IMG/VR virus record: IMGVR_UViG_3300028025_000271
Span: 1-21,733 of that record
Reading direction: 5' to 3' (one strand)
DNA: 21,733 nt
Source: a virus
The notes under the pieces are model-generated. The model had not been told where the DNA came from and made no database searches. It saw only the letters and a program-made list of their open reading frames with translations. Below, piece by piece: positions 1-4,954 of the stretch (the first letter of the stretch is position 1; each line of letters begins with the position of its first letter). Made by a program: the position numbers and the translations under genes.

Positions 1-11
1 AGATTAAGCAT
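1..11 (-). CDS. Possible start of a further leftward gene, cut by the window edge
   Basis: An ATG on the minus strand (complement of 9-11) is preceded by an AAAGG-type ribosome binding site at a spacing of five bases (complement of 12-25) and lies about 50 bases after the stop of the DUF2800 gene. Only the first residues (Met-Leu-Asn) are inside the window, so the product cannot be named. DUF2800 genes are often followed by a DUF2815 single-strand binding protein gene, which is a guess from gene order only. Positions 12-61 hold nothing else that I can support. Confidence 0.35.
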
Positions 12-61
12 TTGAGCCTTTCGAGTTTATGTTGCACAGGGCAACGGATTGGGGGAATGGA

Positions 62-1162
62 TTATTGACCTAAAGAATAGTCACGCGCAAGAGTGAGACC
101 ACTAGACTCTTTGCGTGTGAGCGTGTCAATTAAGTCTTTTGATTCTTTGGGCAACAGTTTGGCTGCCTCAGATGGGCTAATTAGTTCACTAGAGACCAAC
201 TTATCTGCTGGGATACCAGCGTCGTGCAATGCGTGCTTTGCTGCTGTCTCATCGATCCACTTGCGGTACGCACGCTTTGCTGTCATCTGCCAGCCCTTAA
301 TTACTGCACCGTCTTCAATGCGTTTGACTGCGTGATCTCTCACGGCATCGATGAACTTCTCCACAAGAGGAGCGCGATCAAGTAAGTCTGCGATCTGTTC
401 TGGAGTGAGCGTAGTCGCTAAAGACTTCATCTCTTCCTTAGTCATTACCGCAAGGTTTGGTGTAGCAGCAATGACCTCAAAGCCTTTACGCTGTGCTGGA
501 CACACCGCCTTTGCTGGACACCATTGGCATCCATCCTCTGTTGGCGTGGGTTCGGTGTCGCCTTGTCTGATCGCTTGTATCGCTGGGGTTAATTTTGTCG
601 CTGCCCAATCGTTCAATTCCTTGAATGTAATCTTGTGGGTACGGGGTTCACCGTGGTGAGGTTGAATAATCGACAACTCGATGTTGCTGAACTCTGTCTT
701 TGCGTGACGCATCGCACCGATGGCGTATATCTTCATCTGGTCTGAGTCAGCGTCCACATAGCCACGACCAGTCTTCAAGTCTGCAATGACCAAGGTTGAC
801 TTCTCGTCGTTCCACGCAACCACATCGGCAGTACCGCCAAGCTCGATGTCCTTGTCCTTGTACACGGTCACATACTGCTCAACCTTGAGAGTGCCAAGTC
901 TTAACTCCAAGTCCCTGATGTGGTTCACATGAGCCTGAGCAAAGTCGGCATTCTGCTCGGTTATCACAATGTCTTTTACGGTCTGTCCAATCCAGTCGTA
1001 GGGGCTTGCATTGGTGAGGTATGCAGTCTCAGCCACCTCATGTATTGCAGTACCGATCTGCGCAGCTTCTCCTGCTGGCTGGTAAGGGATGTCGGCACAA
1101 AGCCTCACAGATGCAGGACAAGAGAGCCAGCGTGTTGCTGCACTTGGGCGTAGTTTGATCAT
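62..1162 (-). CDS. DUF2800 family protein, Cas4/RecB-like PD-(D/E)XK nuclease with Fe-S cysteines
   Basis: 366-residue phage protein of the DUF2800 type, a PD-(D/E)XK exonuclease relative found in phage replication and recombination modules. Seen in the sequence: His41 in GTAIHE (RecB-type histidine motif), Asp113 in GGTADVV, the Asp128-Leu-Lys130 pair in ADLKTG, and Gln142 in DQMKIY, in the order expected for this nuclease fold. Cys15 near the N-terminus plus Cys212, Cys215 and Cys221 match the one-plus-three cysteine pattern that holds a 4Fe-4S cluster in Cas4 and AddB nucleases. The expected role is processing DNA ends during phage replication or recombination, in the cytoplasm. It is the fourth gene of the leftward operon, and its ATG overlaps the stop of the preceding small gene by four bases. 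The family call is firm; the iron-sulphur cluster and exact polarity are inferred. Confidence 0.88.
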   Translation of the reverse strand: MIKLRPSAATRWLSCPASVRLCADIPYQPAGEAAQIGTAIHEVAETAYLTNASPYDWIGQTVKDIVITEQNADFAQAHVNHIRDLELRLGTLKVEQYVTVYKDKDIELGGTADVVAWNDEKSTLVIADLKTGRGYVDADSDQMKIYAIGAMRHAKTEFSNIELSIIQPHHGEPRTHKITFKELNDWAATKLTPAIQAIRQGDTEPTPTEDGCQWCPAKAVCPAQRKGFEVIAATPNLAVMTKEEMKSLATTLTPEQIADLLDRAPLVEKFIDAVRDHAVKRIEDGAVIKGWQMTAKRAYRKWIDETAAKHALHDAGIPADKLVSSELISPSEAAKLLPKESKDLIDTLTRKESSGLTLARDYSLGQ

Positions 1163-1359
1163 TTATTGTTTTCCTGTAAATACAAAATTGTGTAGATGCG
1201 ACCGCGAATCTCTTGCGTGACAGCGTGACCCAGCTCCTCTGGGTTGAGCATCTCTTTAAGCAATTCATTGCGTGTCTTTAATTGCTCTCTTGCGTCCTCC
1301 AGCTCCTTCGTCAGCCAGACAATGTGCTCGCGCATGGTGTTGCGTTCTTCGTCATTCAT
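1159..1359 (-). CDS. Small coiled-coil phage protein, function unknown
   Basis: 66-residue charged protein whose first half (heptad-like Leu/Glu/Lys pattern around WLTKELEDAREQLKTRNELL) looks like a coiled coil. I chose the ATG at 1359 because it overlaps the stop codon of the resolvase gene as ATGA, with a G-rich Shine-Dalgarno-like stretch upstream; a GTG six codons earlier (1377) is possible but less economical. It overlaps the DUF2800 start by four bases, so it is translationally coupled on both sides. No domain is recognised; it may be an accessory to the nuclease or resolvase, which is only suggested by the operon. Confidence 0.7.
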   Translation of the reverse strand: MNDEERNTMREHIVWLTKELEDAREQLKTRNELLKEMLNPEELGHAVTQEIRGRIYTILYLQENNK

Positions 1360-1826
1360 AACTGCTTCAACCCCCACATTGCTATGAGCACAGCCTCAGC
1401 GCGACCGTCGTGCTTAACCAACTTAAACCAGTCCTGCTTGTCTGGGAAGAGTTCCATTGCGCGGTGTCTTGATGCGTCCTTGCCGTAGCCCTTGTTCATA
1501 GTCCTTGCCCAGACTGCTGGCTGAACATACGACACGGGTATTTGAAGCGCAGCCAATACGCCTTCAATGACCCCAGCAGAGCGTCCAAACGCAAAGGTAG
1601 AACTCACGCCTTGGTTTGGCATTGAGCCGACCTTCTCGACTGCCGCATGAGTCGGGTTCATCTCCTTGATGATGCCCACCAAGGCTTGCGCAGACACTTG
1701 TCTCTTTGTTGTCTTACCGCGTTTAATCTCGACGATAGGCATATCCTCAACGCGCTCTAAGACACCATCGACGATCAAGGAGATCGCACCGTTGTTGCCG
1801 ACATCGATACCAAGCTGTCTAATCAT
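1356..1826 (-). CDS. RuvC-like Holliday junction resolvase
   Basis: 156-residue RNase H-fold endonuclease of the RuvC type, the usual phage length. Motifs: Asp8 in GIDVGNNGAIS (first acidic residue of the RNase H fold), Glu64 in VEKVGSMPNQG (second acidic residue), and HDGRAEAVLIA with Asp140 and Glu144 (C-terminal acidic helix typical of RuvC and its phage relatives). It should cut four-way junctions in replication intermediates before packaging. The ATG lies inside the end of the upstream HTH gene (8-base overlap), and its stop overlaps the next start as ATGA, so it is embedded in the leftward replication operon. The family call is strong; substrate preference cannot be read from sequence. 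Confidence 0.9.
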   Translation of the reverse strand: MIRQLGIDVGNNGAISLIVDGVLERVEDMPIVEIKRGKTTKRQVSAQALVGIIKEMNPTHAAVEKVGSMPNQGVSSTFAFGRSAGVIEGVLAALQIPVSYVQPAVWARTMNKGYGKDASRHRAMELFPDKQDWFKLVKHDGRAEAVLIAMWGLKQL

Positions 1827-2031
1827 TCTTGACCCCTAAAGACGCAATGCGTCCAGCGATCAAGCGATCTGTTGCGGTTTTGAGCTTCTCAATGGAGGAG
1901 ACCAAAGGCACAGTATGCCCAGCCACCCATCGAGACATCTGAGCCTGATCAATGCCAGCCTCACGGCATATATCTGCCATCTTAAACCCCGCCTTTTCAG
2001 CGCGTTCTATGATTTCGGTTATGTAGTTCAT
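1819..2031 (-). CDS. XRE/Cro-type helix-turn-helix DNA-binding protein
   Basis: 70-residue protein consisting almost entirely of a lambda-repressor-like HTH. Residues 18-27 (KMADICREAG) form the positioning helix and residues 28-39 (DQAQMSRWVAGH) the recognition helix, followed by a hydrophobic helix that could dimerise. It is the first gene leftward of the divergent control region and is cotranscribed with the resolvase and nuclease genes, so it may autoregulate this operon and control the opposing rightward genes, in the manner of Cro. No clear Shine-Dalgarno sequence precedes the ATG at 2031, which is unusual beside its neighbours. It lacks a peptidase or oligomerisation domain, so it is not a CI-like LexA repressor. 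Operators are inferred from inverted repeats upstream. Confidence 0.8.
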   Translation of the reverse strand: MNYITEIIERAEKAGFKMADICREAGIDQAQMSRWVAGHTVPLVSSIEKLKTATDRLIAGRIASLGVKND

Positions 2032-2043
2032 GGCTAGAATGTT

Positions 2044-2062
2044 AACTCATAATTGACGAGTT
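2044..2062. promoter_or_regulatory. Short inverted repeat upstream of the HTH gene, possible operator
   Basis: AACTC (2044-2048) and GAGTT (2058-2062) face each other across nine bases, and the flanks nearly extend the symmetry (GTT on the left, GAAC on the right). It lies 13-31 bases upstream of the HTH start codon and contains TTGAC, also present in the larger inverted repeat at 2199-2233. It could be an autoregulatory site, but five-base arms are short. Confidence 0.3.
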
Positions 2063-2075
2063 GAACAAGGCAGAC

Positions 2076-2108
2076 AAAAAAAGGGGATGAGTCCTGTCAC
2101 CCATCCCC
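2076..2108 (-). terminator. Rho-independent terminator, leftward, upstream of the HTH gene
   Basis: Stem arms at 2083-2092 and 2099-2108 pair over ten bases with one A-C mismatch around a six-base loop (2093-2098). Read leftward, the hairpin is followed immediately by seven U residues (A-tract at 2076-2082). This is a textbook intrinsic terminator. It is oddly placed: about 45 bases upstream of the HTH start codon and in the same direction, so it would stop leftward transcription before the replication operon unless it is read through or anti-terminated. Confidence 0.8.
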
Positions 2109-2149
2109 TATCAAGGCAACTGCACCTCTTGCGGAGACATAAGGCACAG

Positions 2150-2175
2150 CCGACAGGGAAACTACACCCTGTCGG
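2150..2175. repeat. Perfect 9-bp hairpin in the control region
   Basis: CCGACAGGG (2150-2158) and CCCTGTCGG (2167-2175) are perfect reverse complements around an eight-base loop. No T-run follows on either strand, so it is not an intrinsic terminator by itself. It may be an RNA structure or protein-binding site. Confidence 0.7.
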
Positions 2176-2198
2176 GGTCTATTGTATTGGGGTAATAG

Positions 2199-2233
2199 TT
2201 GACTAAATAGTAGGGGCTTGATGATGTAGTCAA
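2199..2233. promoter_or_regulatory. Inverted repeat TTGACTA...TAGTCAA, candidate operator
   Basis: Perfect 7-bp arms at 2199-2205 and 2227-2233 separated by 21 bases. The arms coincide with the -10/-35 elements of the candidate leftward promoter, and the right arm lies in the spacer of the candidate rightward promoter. A dimeric HTH protein binding here could control both directions; the XRE-type protein at 1819-2031 is the obvious candidate. Confidence 0.45.
2204..2233 (-). promoter_or_regulatory. Candidate leftward promoter
   Basis: On the minus strand TTGACT (complement of 2228-2233) is followed after 18 bases by TATTTA (complement of 2204-2209), a fair sigma-70 match with a good -35 and a weak -10. 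It would start transcription near 2197, into the hairpin-terminator region and then the HTH operon. Confidence 0.4.
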
Positions 2234-2245
2234 TTCATGTATGAT
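2218..2245 (+). promoter_or_regulatory. Candidate rightward sigma-70 promoter
   Basis: TTGATG (2218-2223) and TATGAT (2240-2245) are separated by 16 bases; the -10 matches the consensus at five of six positions. Transcription would begin near 2252, giving a short leader before the first rightward gene, whose AAGGAG ribosome binding site is at 2268-2273. Confidence 0.5.
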
Positions 2246-2281
2246 TGGGACATCAACAACCGAAGCTAAGGAGCAATCGAG

Positions 2282-2479
2282 ATGAGAGTAATGCACTTAA
2301 ACAAATATGGTTCTGGCATGACATCCAGAACTGCTTGCGGTAGAAACATACTGCGCACACCAATGTCAGGTAACTGGTCTGAGTTCAAGGCAGATCAGTA
2401 TCAATGCGCGAAGTGCGCAGCAAGCAAACAAGCAGATTTTTTTACACGCATCGACGCAAAGAAAGAGGTGACAGCATGA
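2282..2479 (+). CDS. Small Cys-containing phage protein, first gene of the rightward operon
   Basis: 65 residues, with a strong AAGGAG ribosome binding site eight bases before the ATG. Cys19 (TACGRN) and the pair Cys42-Ala-Lys-Cys45 (QCAKCAASK) could form a partial zinc ribbon, but a fourth ligand is not evident unless His5 serves. The start is well supported as the first ATG downstream of the candidate promoter. The stop overlaps the next ATG as ATGA. Function unknown; as the first early gene it could act in host takeover, which is inference from position only. Confidence 0.75.
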   Translation: MRVMHLNKYGSGMTSRTACGRNILRTPMSGNWSEFKADQYQCAKCAASKQADFFTRIDAKKEVTA

Positions 2480-2709
2480 CCGAAACCCTATACAAATTTA
2501 ACTGCGAAGTGGAAGGAGTCACTCTCGTCTGCTTCCTAGAACACGAACCCGCAGAATTCAACCACGGGGAAGCGCCAGACTTCCCTGAGTGCATGAATCT
2601 AGTCAATGCCTTTTGTGGTGACATTGACATCGCCCACATACTTATGCAAAGCATCGTGGATCACATCTGCGAAGAAGCCCTCACCCAACTTAACTCTGAA
2701 AGCGAATAA
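2476..2709 (+). CDS. Small acidic phage protein, function unknown
   Basis: 77 residues starting at the ATG that overlaps the preceding stop (ATGA) with a GAGGTG ribosome binding site just upstream. An upstream in-frame ATG at 2404 would extend it by 24 residues into the previous gene and is less likely. The protein is strongly acidic (Asp/Glu-rich, MTETLYKFNCEVEG start, SESE end) and has several cysteines. Low net charge and small size are common in phage DNA-mimic or inhibitor proteins, but nothing specific identifies one here. Confidence 0.7.
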   Translation: MTETLYKFNCEVEGVTLVCFLEHEPAEFNHGEAPDFPECMNLVNAFCGDIDIAHILMQSIVDHICEEALTQLNSESE

Positions 2710-2852
2710 TGAAACATCAAAACTACACCGAGAACTTTGAAGTCGATGGACCTTATCAAGACAACAAGATCAGCCTTGTGGATTGCGTTCTCATCTTCCT
2801 GACTGGCGTATCTGTCGGTCTCATCACAGCCCTCATTGCAACAGGAAACTAA
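2709..2852 (+). CDS. 47-residue single-pass membrane protein
   Basis: Read directly from the sequence: the ATG overlaps the previous stop as TAATG, and the frame stays open to TAA at 2850-2852. The N-terminal half is polar (MKHQNYTENFEVDGPYQDNK) and residues 22-45 form one hydrophobic helix (LVDCVLIFLTGVSVGLITAL), so it should insert in the inner membrane with a very short C-terminal tail. The tight fit between neighbours on both sides supports it as a real gene. Function unknown. Confidence 0.65.
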   Translation: MKHQNYTENFEVDGPYQDNKISLVDCVLIFLTGVSVGLITALIATGN

Positions 2853-2853
2853 T

Positions 2854-3114
2854 ATGTCAGTAGAAAAAAAGATTGAAGAGATTGTCTTAGGTTACTTAAA
2901 AAAAGCCGAAGGAAGAACAGCCATCATGTCTCCACAGGACATCGGTAAACTGGTAAGCGAAGCAGCTCACAAAGGTGCAATGCTTGGTTACGACGCAGGG
3001 ATGCAGATGGCACGACGCTCACACGGCAACGAGCTGGAGATCGCAGAATTGACAGTCAAAGAGTTGACCGAGCGCGTCAAAGAGTTAGAGACACAAATGA
3101 TTGCGCAGCAATGA
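2854..3114 (+). CDS. Small protein with C-terminal coiled coil, function unknown
   Basis: 86 residues, using the ATG at 2854 one base after the previous stop, with AGGAAA as ribosome binding site. A TTG six codons upstream is possible but would overlap the membrane protein gene. The C-terminal third (ELEIAELTVKELTERVKELE) shows clear heptad Leu/Glu/Lys periodicity, so it probably oligomerises. The middle contains MLGYDAGMQMARR. No family recognised. The stop overlaps the next start as ATGA. Confidence 0.72.
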   Translation: MSVEKKIEEIVLGYLKKAEGRTAIMSPQDIGKLVSEAAHKGAMLGYDAGMQMARRSHGNELEIAELTVKELTERVKELETQMIAQQ

Positions 3115-3257
3115 CTGAAGTCAAAACTAAATGGGTGACACCGCCACCGTGGGTAACGCTACGCACCAAGTGCGAGACCCTTGGCGTGTGTCAGTCCAAG
3201 GAAAAAGTGTTCTGCATAAACTGCCCAAGGTTAAAACGCAATGCGAAAAAAAAGTAA
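3111..3257 (+). CDS. 48-residue basic peptide with four cysteines, possible zinc-binding
   Basis: Read directly from the sequence: ATG at 3111 overlaps the previous stop (ATGA), and the frame closes at TAA 3255-3257 inside the start of the next gene (17-base overlap). Four cysteines lie as CETLGVC (21-27) and CINC (35-38), followed by a Lys/Arg-rich tail (RLKRNAKKK). This is compatible with a small zinc ribbon binding nucleic acid. The operon fit and cysteine spacing support it; function is unknown. Confidence 0.65.
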   Translation: MTEVKTKWVTPPPWVTLRTKCETLGVCQSKEKVFCINCPRLKRNAKKK

Positions 3258-3717
3258 ATACAAACCCAAAGGTGTCAGACTAGATGTCGCCACATGGGTG
3301 ATCAATGGCTTTAAGCCAGTAGCAGCCACAGGCAGCGCGGTACTCGATCTAAAGATAAAGAACCACTCTGCCTTGGAAGCGCTCAGGACGGGTCAGGCAA
3401 AGCGATATGACATCGACTCCATCATCTCTGCTTTGAATGTCTCAGAAGCCCTTTCTCGCCTTGGCATTGGGCATGAATATAAAGACGAGATTAAGGAAGG
3501 TCAGGACGCATTGCTGGAGTTGTCGCGTCGCGGTATCAATCGTGAGGATAGGTTTGTGGCGAAGGCTTCCGAGCTGACAGCGATCAACTATGTCATGGAG
3601 CTGCATGACGCGCAGCTTGAGATCACCACCATCGCCCAGCTTGAGAAGGCACTCGATATTGTTATGAATGAGATAAAGTCACGCAAGGCTAGAGTCATTG
3701 AGGAGAAAACTGTATGA
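3241..3717 (+). CDS. Conserved-looking phage protein, function unknown
   Basis: 158 residues with a basic N-terminus (MRKKSKYKPKGVRLD), then mostly alpha-helical. I have the impression that proteins starting this way recur next to small early genes in phages of Burkholderiales-like hosts, but no biochemical role is known to me. The ATG at 3241 overlaps the end of the Cys-rich peptide by 17 bases and has only a weak AAGG upstream. The stop overlaps the next start (ATGA). There is no recognisable motif or membrane segment; the basic start might contact nucleic acid. Confidence 0.8.
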   Translation: MRKKSKYKPKGVRLDVATWVINGFKPVAATGSAVLDLKIKNHSALEALRTGQAKRYDIDSIISALNVSEALSRLGIGHEYKDEIKEGQDALLELSRRGINREDRFVAKASELTAINYVMELHDAQLEITTIAQLEKALDIVMNEIKSRKARVIEEKTV

Positions 3718-4277
3718 GCAAAGAAGCAATGAAACAGGCGCTTGAAGCGTTGGAGTATGTAAAGCAAACTTATGATGAGCAAGGACTTGTCTCATTAGGA
3801 ACGAATACAGCCATCATTGATTTACGCCAAGCCATCGCAGAGGCAGAGAAGCAAGAGCCTGTGATGATTCTTCCAGACGGAAGTGCGTTTGGCGTAATGT
3901 CTTTTCCGCTACCTGATGACCATTGGCTTTATGCGCCAAATGAATACAAAGATGGTGAATACGAGCCAATTGATCTTCCAAAGCCTATTTTGACTCACGA
4001 ATTAAGAGATGCGGTTGTAGCGGCTGTTCGTTATGCGGTGCGCGGAGCAACAATGAGGGGTCAGGAAACAGACTTTGATCCTGACGCTCTTGTGCAAAAT
4101 GCAGTCTACGCATTGTGCGGGCCTTACGCTACCCCACCACAGCGCACATGGGTTGGGCTGACGGATGAGGAGATTGCAGATTGCGCTGAAAAAATGGAAG
4201 CATCAGACCCGACCGATAGTTTTTGGCGTGAATTTTTCAGAGGCATTGAAGCCAAACTCAAGGATAAAAATCTATGA
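3714..4277 (+). CDS. Phage accessory protein with ALEALE-type N-terminus and shared C-terminal module
   Basis: 187 residues. The N-terminus (EAMKQALEALEYVKQ ... AIAEAEKQEPV) is the helical EALE/AIAE type very common in modular phage accessory proteins. The middle (residues 45-140) looks globular. The C-terminus from about residue 146 (RTWVGLTDEEIADC ... GIEAKLKDKNL) is a module repeated in the next gene. Such proteins appear to be assembled from exchangeable pieces in many tailed phages; their role is unknown. ATGA overlaps at both ends. Confidence 0.8.
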   Translation: MSKEAMKQALEALEYVKQTYDEQGLVSLGTNTAIIDLRQAIAEAEKQEPVMILPDGSAFGVMSFPLPDDHWLYAPNEYKDGEYEPIDLPKPILTHELRDAVVAAVRYAVRGATMRGQETDFDPDALVQNAVYALCGPYATPPQRTWVGLTDEEIADCAEKMEASDPTDSFWREFFRGIEAKLKDKNL

Positions 4278-4471
4278 CACGACACATAGGCATTTCAGTC
4301 CCGCACCGCAAGGTTGTGGACGACGACGACATCCAGACCTACAAAAGAGCGTGGGTATCCCTCACCGAAGAGGAGATACACAAGTGCATAGCATACGGCA
4401 AAGGAGGTTGCGAGATCGAGCAGACCGCAAGGAATATTGAGTTAAAACTGAAAGGGCTTAACTATGATTGA
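4274..4471 (+). CDS. Small protein sharing the C-terminal module of its upstream neighbour
   Basis: 65 residues. An acidic N-terminal part (VVDDDDIQTYKR) is followed by AWVSLTEEEIHKC and IELKLKGLNYD, which align with the C-terminus of the 187-residue protein just upstream (WVGLTDEEIADC, IEAKLKDKNL). It starts with ATGA on the upstream stop and overlaps the next small gene by eight bases. It probably arose by duplication or shuffling of the module. Function unknown. Confidence 0.75.
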   Translation: MTRHIGISVPHRKVVDDDDIQTYKRAWVSLTEEEIHKCIAYGKGGCEIEQTARNIELKLKGLNYD

Positions 4472-4568
4472 AAACATCCTGACCATCATCGTCTTGCTGG
4501 TGATGGGTGCTTTGATTGGACTGGCGGTTATCTTTGCAGTTCTCTACTTTGGACTTGACGACAAATGA
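4464..4568 (+). CDS. 34-residue single-pass membrane peptide
   Basis: Read directly from the sequence: ATG at 4464 inside the end of the preceding gene, stop TGA at 4566-4568 overlapping the next ATG (ATGA). Nearly the whole peptide is one hydrophobic helix (from ILTIIVLLVMGALIGLAV to VLYFG) with a short acidic end (LDDK). Coupled overlaps on both sides favour a real gene. Function unknown; tiny early membrane peptides of phages can act in superinfection exclusion or host inhibition, but nothing here shows that. Confidence 0.6.
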   Translation: MIENILTIIVLLVMGALIGLAVIFAVLYFGLDDK

Positions 4569-4954
4569 GGTCCACCAGAATGCCTAAACTGGTTGCCCTG
4601 ATCTCTCAGAAGGGTTACACCAGCAGAGAGTTGGCAGACCTCCTTCATTGCACCTTGAGGTCTAGCAGAGATATGCTGCAAAAGCTCAAGGAAGAAGGTG
4701 CTGTCCATATCCAGTCATGGCGTAAGGCAAAAGCAAACGGCTGGATTGCTGTCTGGAGGTACGGCATTGGAGTCGATGCAGAGAAACCTGAGCCTGTGAG
4801 CAATAGAGCCAGAATCAAGAAGTGCAGAGAGCGCGAGAGCATTGACGAGAAAGAGTTTCGTCTTGCTCGTCAGAGACAGCTCAAGCGTAAGGTCAAGCGC
4901 GACCCGTTGACTGCTGCTTTTTATGGAAGCGGATACAGCAGTCCAGCAGACTGA
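4565..4954 (+). CDS. Basic winged-helix/HTH-like protein, last gene of the rightward operon
   Basis: 129 residues. Residues 6-55 (LVALISQKGYTSRELADLLH, then RSSRDMLQKLKEEGAVHI) have the pattern of a winged helix-turn-helix: helix, turn, recognition helix, then a short wing ending in WIAVWRYG. The C-terminal half is Arg/Lys-rich (RARIKKCRERE, RQRQLKRKVKRD), typical of nucleic-acid contacts. It could regulate late or early genes. Its 3' end runs 34 bases into the end of the convergent ART gene, and no clear bidirectional terminator separates them. An alternative start at Met6 (4580) is possible. Confidence 0.75.
   Translation: MRSTRMPKLVALISQKGYTSRELADLLHCTLRSSRDMLQKLKEEGAVHIQSWRKAKANGWIAVWRYGIGVDAEKPEPVSNRARIKKCRERESIDEKEFRLARQRQLKRKVKRDPLTAAFYGSGYSSPAD

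Larger units (their letters stand above)
2076..2197 (-). ncRNA. Candidate structured leader or small RNA of about 120 nt
   Basis: If transcription starts near 2197 from the leftward promoter at 2204-2233, the transcript would contain a perfect 9-bp hairpin (2150-2175), a roughly 40-base linker and the intrinsic terminator (2076-2108). No open reading frame of useful size lies within it. Both the first hairpin and the terminator loop carry a GACAGG element on the minus strand, which could allow alternative pairing. The arrangement fits either a terminated small RNA or an attenuator leader of the HTH-resolvase-nuclease operon. The hairpins and terminator are seen directly; the transcript itself is inferred. 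Confidence 0.4.

Noticed and set aside
31-45. GTTGC/GCAAC 5-bp hairpin after the DUF2800 gene as a terminator
   Set aside because: The stem is short and there is no U-run on the minus strand.
2032-2281. tRNA or phage attachment site in the only sizeable intergenic region
   Set aside because: No cloverleaf, no acceptor/T-loop signature and no integrase nearby; the hairpins are better explained by transcription control.
4909-4943. 8-bp inverted repeat GACTGCTG/CAGCAGTC at the convergent gene junction, possible bidirectional terminator
   Set aside because: The loop is 19 bases, no T-run follows on either strand, and both arms lie within coding sequence, so it does not meet the standard for an intrinsic terminator.
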